Assembly (NCBI GenBank): GCA_018646565.1
Contig: JABGUO010000226.1
Location: 1 to 5,143, forward strand
Direction: 5' to 3'
DNA length: 5,143 nt
Origin: Opitutia bacterium
GTDB taxonomy: Bacteria > Verrucomicrobiota > Verrucomicrobiia > Opitutales > Seribacteraceae
Both the position numbers and the translations under genes were made by a program. Under the pieces are notes generated by a model. The model did no database searches. It saw only the letters and a program-made list of their open reading frames with translations, and was not told the origin of the DNA. Of this stretch, positions 1-5,143 are shown piece by piece (the stretch's first letter is position 1; each line of letters begins with the position of its first letter).

Positions 1-135
1 ATAATTCGTCAGCAGTCCAATCGGGCTTTCTTAAATGATATCTCATTAATCCCGCATCGAAAAACCTAGATAACATCTCAATTTCCCCAGACTTCTTAGA
101 GGGAGGAGAAATTAAAATGATGCTAGGCAAATCAC

Positions 136-139
<4 letters not shown>
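1..139 (-). CDS. thiE: Thiamine phosphate synthase (ThiE/TenI-like), N-terminal fragment cut by the window edge
   Basis: Reading leftward from the ATG at 139-137, the frame stays open to base 1 and gives 46 codons. The peptide starts MSDLPSIILISPPSK, continues with a GEIEMLSRFFDAG stretch and reaches YHLRKPDW. This layout (a hydrophobic first beta strand ending in ISP, an E-I-x-x-L helix, then HLRKP at the second strand) is what I know from the start of ThiE/TenI-type TIM barrels. ThiE couples HMP-PP with thiazole phosphate to give thiamine phosphate, in the cytoplasm. The start codon overlaps the thiS stop (ATGA, 139-136), which supports both the start and operon membership behind thiC and thiS. 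About three quarters of a normal ThiE of roughly 200 residues lies outside the window, so the catalytic pyrophosphate-binding region cannot be checked. TenI-like paralogues share this N-terminus, so TenI (aminase or thiazole tautomerase) is the main alternative. Confidence 0.8.
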
Positions 140-2276
<2,137 letters not shown>

Positions 2277-2289
2277 TTAAAATTGCCAG

Positions 2290-2311
2290 AAAAATTCGAC
2301 AGAATTGTCGA
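2290..2311 (-). terminator. Candidate riboswitch-controlled intrinsic terminator in the thiC leader
   Basis: Directly after the aptamer, the minus strand forms a perfect 6-bp hairpin TCGACA-ATTC-TGTCGA (2311-2296), followed by one A and then five T (2294-2290). It lies 23 bases before the thiC ATG. The position is right for an expression platform in which TPP binding favours premature termination. The stem is short and only half G+C. The four A before it (2316-2313) can pair with the T-run to lengthen the hairpin across a C-A mismatch. The hairpin is seen in the sequence; its function as a terminator is inference, and control of translation starts is the alternative. Confidence 0.5.
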
Positions 2312-2407
2312 GTTTTCCCTACGGCGCACGGAATCGCATCAGGTTCTAAGGGTCGCTTACGGATCGTGTAAGCCTCTCAGTCGTACGCCAAAGTGACTCC
2401 CCTAAAC
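2312..2407 (-). promoter_or_regulatory. TPP riboswitch (THI-box) controlling thiC-thiS-thiE
   Basis: The minus strand carries the conserved TPP aptamer core in the right order: AGGGG (2403-2399), CTGAGAGG (2380-2373), ACCCTT (2353-2348), GAACCTGATGC (2346-2336) and CGTAGGGA (2323-2316). Pairings I can draw are P1 GTTT/AAAC (2407-2404 with 2315-2312), P2 AGGGG/CCCTT, P3 AGTC/GACT (2398-2395 with 2382-2379), an optional P3a GCTTAC/GTAAGC (2373-2368 with 2360-2355), P4 CCT/AGG, and P5 GCG/CGC. CTGAGA binds the pyrimidine ring of TPP; the P4/P5 side holds the pyrophosphate. The aptamer ends 44 bases before the thiC start, the standard place, and is expected to shut off the operon when TPP is abundant. 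The loop closing P5 is unusual and is discussed in the findings. Confidence 0.97.
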
Positions 2408-2415
2408 AAACTCTA

Positions 2416-2443
2416 AATTTAGTGCTGTAATGGTTAAAAGCAA
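2416..2443 (-). promoter_or_regulatory. Candidate sigma70-type promoter for the thiamine operon
   Basis: On the minus strand TTGCTT (2443-2438) and TAAATT (2421-2416) are separated by 16 bases. They match the -35 and -10 consensus at 3 and 4 of 6 positions. A start at G2407, 8 bases beyond the -10, would place the 5' end of the RNA exactly at the first base of riboswitch P1, which is the main argument for this choice. The region is AT-rich, so weak matches are easy to find by chance. Confidence 0.42.
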
Positions 2444-2507
2444 TCAAAAGAATTCAGAATTAGTAAAAGAACTAATAAATCATTAATTACTTTCACTTTT
2501 CCTACCA

Positions 2508-4028
2508 TTATTGTAACGGCAATAGATAAGACCCTACTAAGCAAATAGCTAACCCCAATAATGAGATGGAAGTGAGTAAGAGGGACCAGGTTTTTAAAGT
2601 TTCTTTCTCAGTAAAGCCACTTAATCGTTGCACCACCCAAAAACCGCTATCATTCATCCACGAAAGCGTTATTGAACCAAATCCGATTGCCAAAAAGATA
2701 TACAATGGATGATAAGAAAGAACGCTTCCATCGCCTAATACTGCCGCCATTAAACCAACCCCAGTTATCATTGCCACGGTAGCAGAGCCCTGGGCAATTC
2801 TGATAATTGCAGTTACTAACCAGGCAAGTAATACATAGGAAAGATTCAATTCGCTTGAAAGGTTTTCAATTGAATTACCCACTCCACTTAATCGAACCAT
2901 CCCGCCAAATGCGCCCCCTGCACCCGTAATCAATATAATCATTCCGGCGGTCGAAAGAGGTTCTTCAAGTTCTTTGGACAGCAATGAAGTAAGCCTCCCA
3001 CCCTTACCTCCATTATCTTGAATTGATTGCTTCAACAAAATATAAACCGAAGAAACAGCAGCCAATGCCATTGCCATGTTAGGCTCACCTAAAAAGGAAA
3101 GTACCGAGAAAAAACCGACTCCCAAACCAGAGTCCAAACCACCAAAATCAGTATAATGTATTCTTACCAGATTCAATATTGACAATCCAGAAATAAGAAC
3201 CACGGGTAAAGCAATCGGTAGAAAGGATAAAAAGACTGAGGGTAAGTCTTCATCGGATTTATTTACAATTATTTCCAAGCTCTTCTTGGATGAACCCGCG
3301 ACTTCACGCATCGGGAAATTATATTTTGAATCAAACCATTTGGCTAAATACAGAACTAAGCAGGCTGGTAAAATACTCGCGATTATACCAGCAACCATCG
3401 CTTCACCAACCTCGATACCCAATCCCTCCGCGATCATAAGTGGTCCTGGTGTAGGAGGAACCATCGAGTGAGTAATTGCCCCGGCACCTGCCATTGCCAA
3501 TACAAAATATAAATATTTACCTCCTGCACGGACGGCCATTGCACGAGCTATTGGAATTAATAAAAAAAACACGGTATCAAAAAAGACTGGAATGGATAGT
3601 AGGAACCCACTAAGTAGGAGAACAAAACCAGCATATTTTTCTCCAAAAACAGAAAGTAAAAAACGAACTACTCGATCAGCGGCCCCGCTTTTCATCATGC
3701 AAGTTCCAACAATTGCTGCCAGTGCGATAATTAAACCCACTCCGCCTGCTGTATTGCCAAATCCAAGAAGGGACCATTTGATCGCCAAAGTGTAATCAGT
3801 TTCTGAAGAGGTTGGTAAATCTACTCGATTTTGAAAAAGACCTTTATTTTCAATCGAAAGCTCAGGTAAAGGACCCGATAGCATTCCAACGAAAATAGCT
3901 GCAACCATTAAAGTTAAAAATGCATGAATTTTAAGTTTTGTAATTCCAAAGACGACCCAACTAATACTTAGTAAAAGTACAAATAAAGGCCAATAAGGAG
4001 AAGAGGTAATGGCTACAGTATGAATCAT
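2508..4028 (-). CDS. GntP-family permease (gluconate/sugar-acid:H+ symporter type)
   Basis: This 506-residue integral inner-membrane protein has about 12-14 hydrophobic segments and belongs to the GntP family, whose known members import gluconate, related sugar acids or other small hydroxy acids with protons. Family hallmarks are visible: FGNTAGGVGLIIALAAIVG (90-108), MKSGAADRVV (112-121), the IPVFFDTVFFLLIPI helix (146-160), HSMVPPTPGPLMIA (187-200), ITGAGGAFGGMVRLSG (367-382), RIAQGSATVAMIT (410-422) and SWMNDSGFWV (456-465). It is longer than the usual 440-450. Part of the excess is a polar stretch at about 53-85 between early membrane segments. The ATG start at 4028 has a weak TAGG at 4040-4037, 8 bases upstream. 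It sits between dprA (122-base gap with no recognisable gene or clear promoter) and the thiamine leader, and no sugar-acid kinase or regulator is beside it, so its substrate stays open. Family assignment is firm, substrate is not. Confidence 0.93.
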   Translation of the reverse strand: MIHTVAITSSPYWPLFVLLLSISWVVFGITKLKIHAFLTLMVAAIFVGMLSGPLPELSIENKGLFQNRVDLPTSSETDYTLAIKWSLLGFGNTAGGVGLIIALAAIVGTCMMKSGAADRVVRFLLSVFGEKYAGFVLLLSGFLLSIPVFFDTVFFLLIPIARAMAVRAGGKYLYFVLAMAGAGAITHSMVPPTPGPLMIAEGLGIEVGEAMVAGIIASILPACLVLYLAKWFDSKYNFPMREVAGSSKKSLEIIVNKSDEDLPSVFLSFLPIALPVVLISGLSILNLVRIHYTDFGGLDSGLGVGFFSVLSFLGEPNMAMALAAVSSVYILLKQSIQDNGGKGGRLTSLLSKELEEPLSTAGMIILITGAGGAFGGMVRLSGVGNSIENLSSELNLSYVLLAWLVTAIIRIAQGSATVAMITGVGLMAAVLGDGSVLSYHPLYIFLAIGFGSITLSWMNDSGFWVVQRLSGFTEKETLKTWSLLLTSISLLGLAICLVGSYLLPLQ

Positions 4029-4150
4029 ATTTTGAACCTAAAAAAACAGATACCTAACTCCATCTCAAAACTTTATTCAAATCAAGAGGTAAAATCCGAA
4101 TTATTGAAAATTAAAAGTAATACCTTATATTTATAACAATCGATGCAGGG

Positions 4151-5143
4151 TTAAATCATTTCGTATTTCCCGCTCGGGTATTTTTTAATGTAACGATTAA
4201 GCTCTAGCAGAGTTAAATGTGACATTGTTTCAGTAATTGATAACCCTGTTCTATGTGATAATTCATCGAGTGAAAGTTGCTCTCCCTCTTTCAATTCATT
4301 AACTAGTTTCAGCTCACTCTTGCTCAAATTTTGAAAGGATGCGTCTTCAAGAGAAGTTTCTTTTTTATCATTATCAAAATTAAGTAAATACTGTTCTTCA
4401 TTCATATAGGGGCGTAGGTCTTTAATCACATCGACTGCAGAACGGATAAGTGTTGCTCCCTCTCGAATCAGTTTATGACAACCGGCAGAACTAGGTTGAT
4501 CAATGCGCCCAGGTATAGCGAAGACAGTTCTTCCCTGATCTGCTGCAAATTGTGCAGTGATTAAACTACCCCCTGATGATGCTGATTCTACCACAATAAC
4601 ACCTTGTGCTACTCCAGAAACTAAACGGTTACGCATTGGGAATGTCCTGCGGTCTGCTTTTCGCCCAAATGGAAATTCTGAAATAACTGCCCCTTGTTCT
4701 ATAATTCGTTGATATAAATTTATATTTTCAGGCGGGTACACAATGTCCAATCCACTCCCCAAGAAGGCAATCGTTGGGCCACCTGCATCTAGGGCACCTT
4801 CATGTGCTGCCGTATCGATTCCACGAGCCATGCCACTCACTATACAAAAACCAGCTTCAGTTAAATAAGACGCTATTTCCCTCGCTTGCTTTTGGCCATA
4901 CATTGTAGGGTTTCTCGTACCTACGATCGAGACAAAAGGCCGGTTTGTTAGATTACCAGATACATAAAGACCGATCGGGGGGTCATAAATTTCCAATAAA
5001 ATGGATGGTAAATCAGGCTGTGAAATAAAAGAAGCATTACGATTTTCAATTTTCTTCTTTTCAGAACGAAGCCATTCCAGGTTTTTAGGGTTGATCAAAG
5101 AATCAACAATTTTATTTCCAACACCGTTAACCTTAAATAATTC
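4151..5143 (-). CDS. dprA: DNA-processing protein DprA (Smf), 5' end cut by the window edge
   Basis: DprA binds single-stranded DNA entering the cell during natural transformation, shields it and loads RecA; it is also widespread in species not known to be competent. The frame is open from 5143 to the TAA at 4153-4151, giving 330 visible residues. Residues 1-34 (ELFKVNGVGNKIVD onward) look like part of the N-terminal helix-hairpin-helix/SAM-like domain. The extended Rossmann core follows: VSIVGTRNPTMYG (71-83), SGMARGIDTAAHEGAL (103-118), FLGSGLDIVYPPEN (127-140), GAVISEFPFG (151-160), FPMRNRLVSG (168-177), SGGSLITAQFAADQGR (190-205) and PGRIDQPSSAGCHKLIREGA (211-230). A C-terminal winged-helix domain (about 275-330) is complete. 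A TTG at 5098-5096 could be taken as the start, but it would cut into the N-terminal domain, so the real start lies beyond the edge. All core motifs are intact. Confidence 0.96.
   Translation of the reverse strand, partial: ELFKVNGVGNKIVDSLINPKNLEWLRSEKKKIENRNASFISQPDLPSILLEIYDPPIGLYVSGNLTNRPFVSIVGTRNPTMYGQKQAREIASYLTEAGFCIVSGMARGIDTAAHEGALDAGGPTIAFLGSGLDIVYPPENINLYQRIIEQGAVISEFPFGRKADRRTFPMRNRLVSGVAQGVIVVESASSGGSLITAQFAADQGRTVFAIPGRIDQPSSAGCHKLIREGATLIRSAVDVIKDLRPYMNEEQYLLNFDNDKKETSLEDASFQNLSKSELKLVNELKEGEQLSLDELSHRTGLSITETMSHLTLLELNRYIKKYPSGKYEMI

Noticed and set aside
2408..2413. GAGTTT pairing with AAACTC (2315-2310) as a longer P1 or antiterminator
   Set aside because: The pairing is possible, but the likely transcription start near 2407 would leave these bases out of the RNA, and it would skip the five bases next to P2. 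The short GTTT/AAAC P1 fits better.
2459..2476. A 6-bp inverted repeat (ATTAGT/ACTAAT with a 6-base loop) after the permease stop, as a possible terminator
   Set aside because: The stem is almost all A/T and no T-run follows it directly on the minus strand, so it is not convincing in this AT-rich gap.
4029..4150. Promoter of the permease in the dprA-permease gap
   Set aside because: Several TTGATT/TTGTTA and TATAAA-like strings occur, but none form a pair with proper spacing that stands out from the AT-rich background.

Overview
All genes in this window lie on the minus strand, so it reads from the right edge to the left: the C-terminal part of dprA (cut by the right edge), a GntP-family permease, a TPP riboswitch, then thiC, thiS and the first 46 codons of a thiE-like gene (cut by the left edge). 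The plus strand carries no gene I can support. The DNA is rather AT-rich by eye, the start codons vary (ATG, GTG), and Shine-Dalgarno sequences are weak or absent in front of thiC and the permease. This is ordinary free-living bacterial chromosome. The HLRKP-type ThiE N-terminus and the long-form ThiC would fit a Verrucomicrobiota or Bacteroidota relative, but that is a guess from sequence flavour and not a firm assignment.

Right part (5143-2508). dprA encodes the DNA-processing protein that loads RecA on incoming single-stranded DNA. Its reading frame stays open to the window edge and the visible N-terminus still holds part of the usual N-terminal domain, so the true start is outside the window. 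After a 122-base gap without a recognisable gene comes a 506-residue GntP-family permease, probably a proton symporter for gluconate or a similar sugar acid. It has no obvious functional link to its neighbours.

Left part (2507-1). A 240-base intergenic gap carries a plausible sigma70-type promoter, a textbook TPP (THI-box) riboswitch and a small hairpin followed by a U-run that could be its terminator. Behind it lies a tightly packed thiamine operon: thiC overlaps thiS by 4 bases (GTGA) and thiS overlaps thiE by 4 bases (ATGA). ThiC makes the pyrimidine moiety (HMP-P) from AIR. ThiS is the sulfur carrier for the thiazole moiety. The ThiE-like protein would join the two halves to thiamine phosphate. 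The thiazole partners (ThiG, ThiF, ThiH or ThiO) would be expected to the left of the window or elsewhere. When TPP is plentiful the riboswitch should switch the whole unit off.

I found no mobile element, CRISPR array, tRNA, rRNA or defence-like novelty. The points most worth checking are the riboswitch details (a non-standard P5/L5 and the expression platform), the edge-truncated genes whose real extents are easily misread, and the undefined substrate and enlarged loop of the permease.
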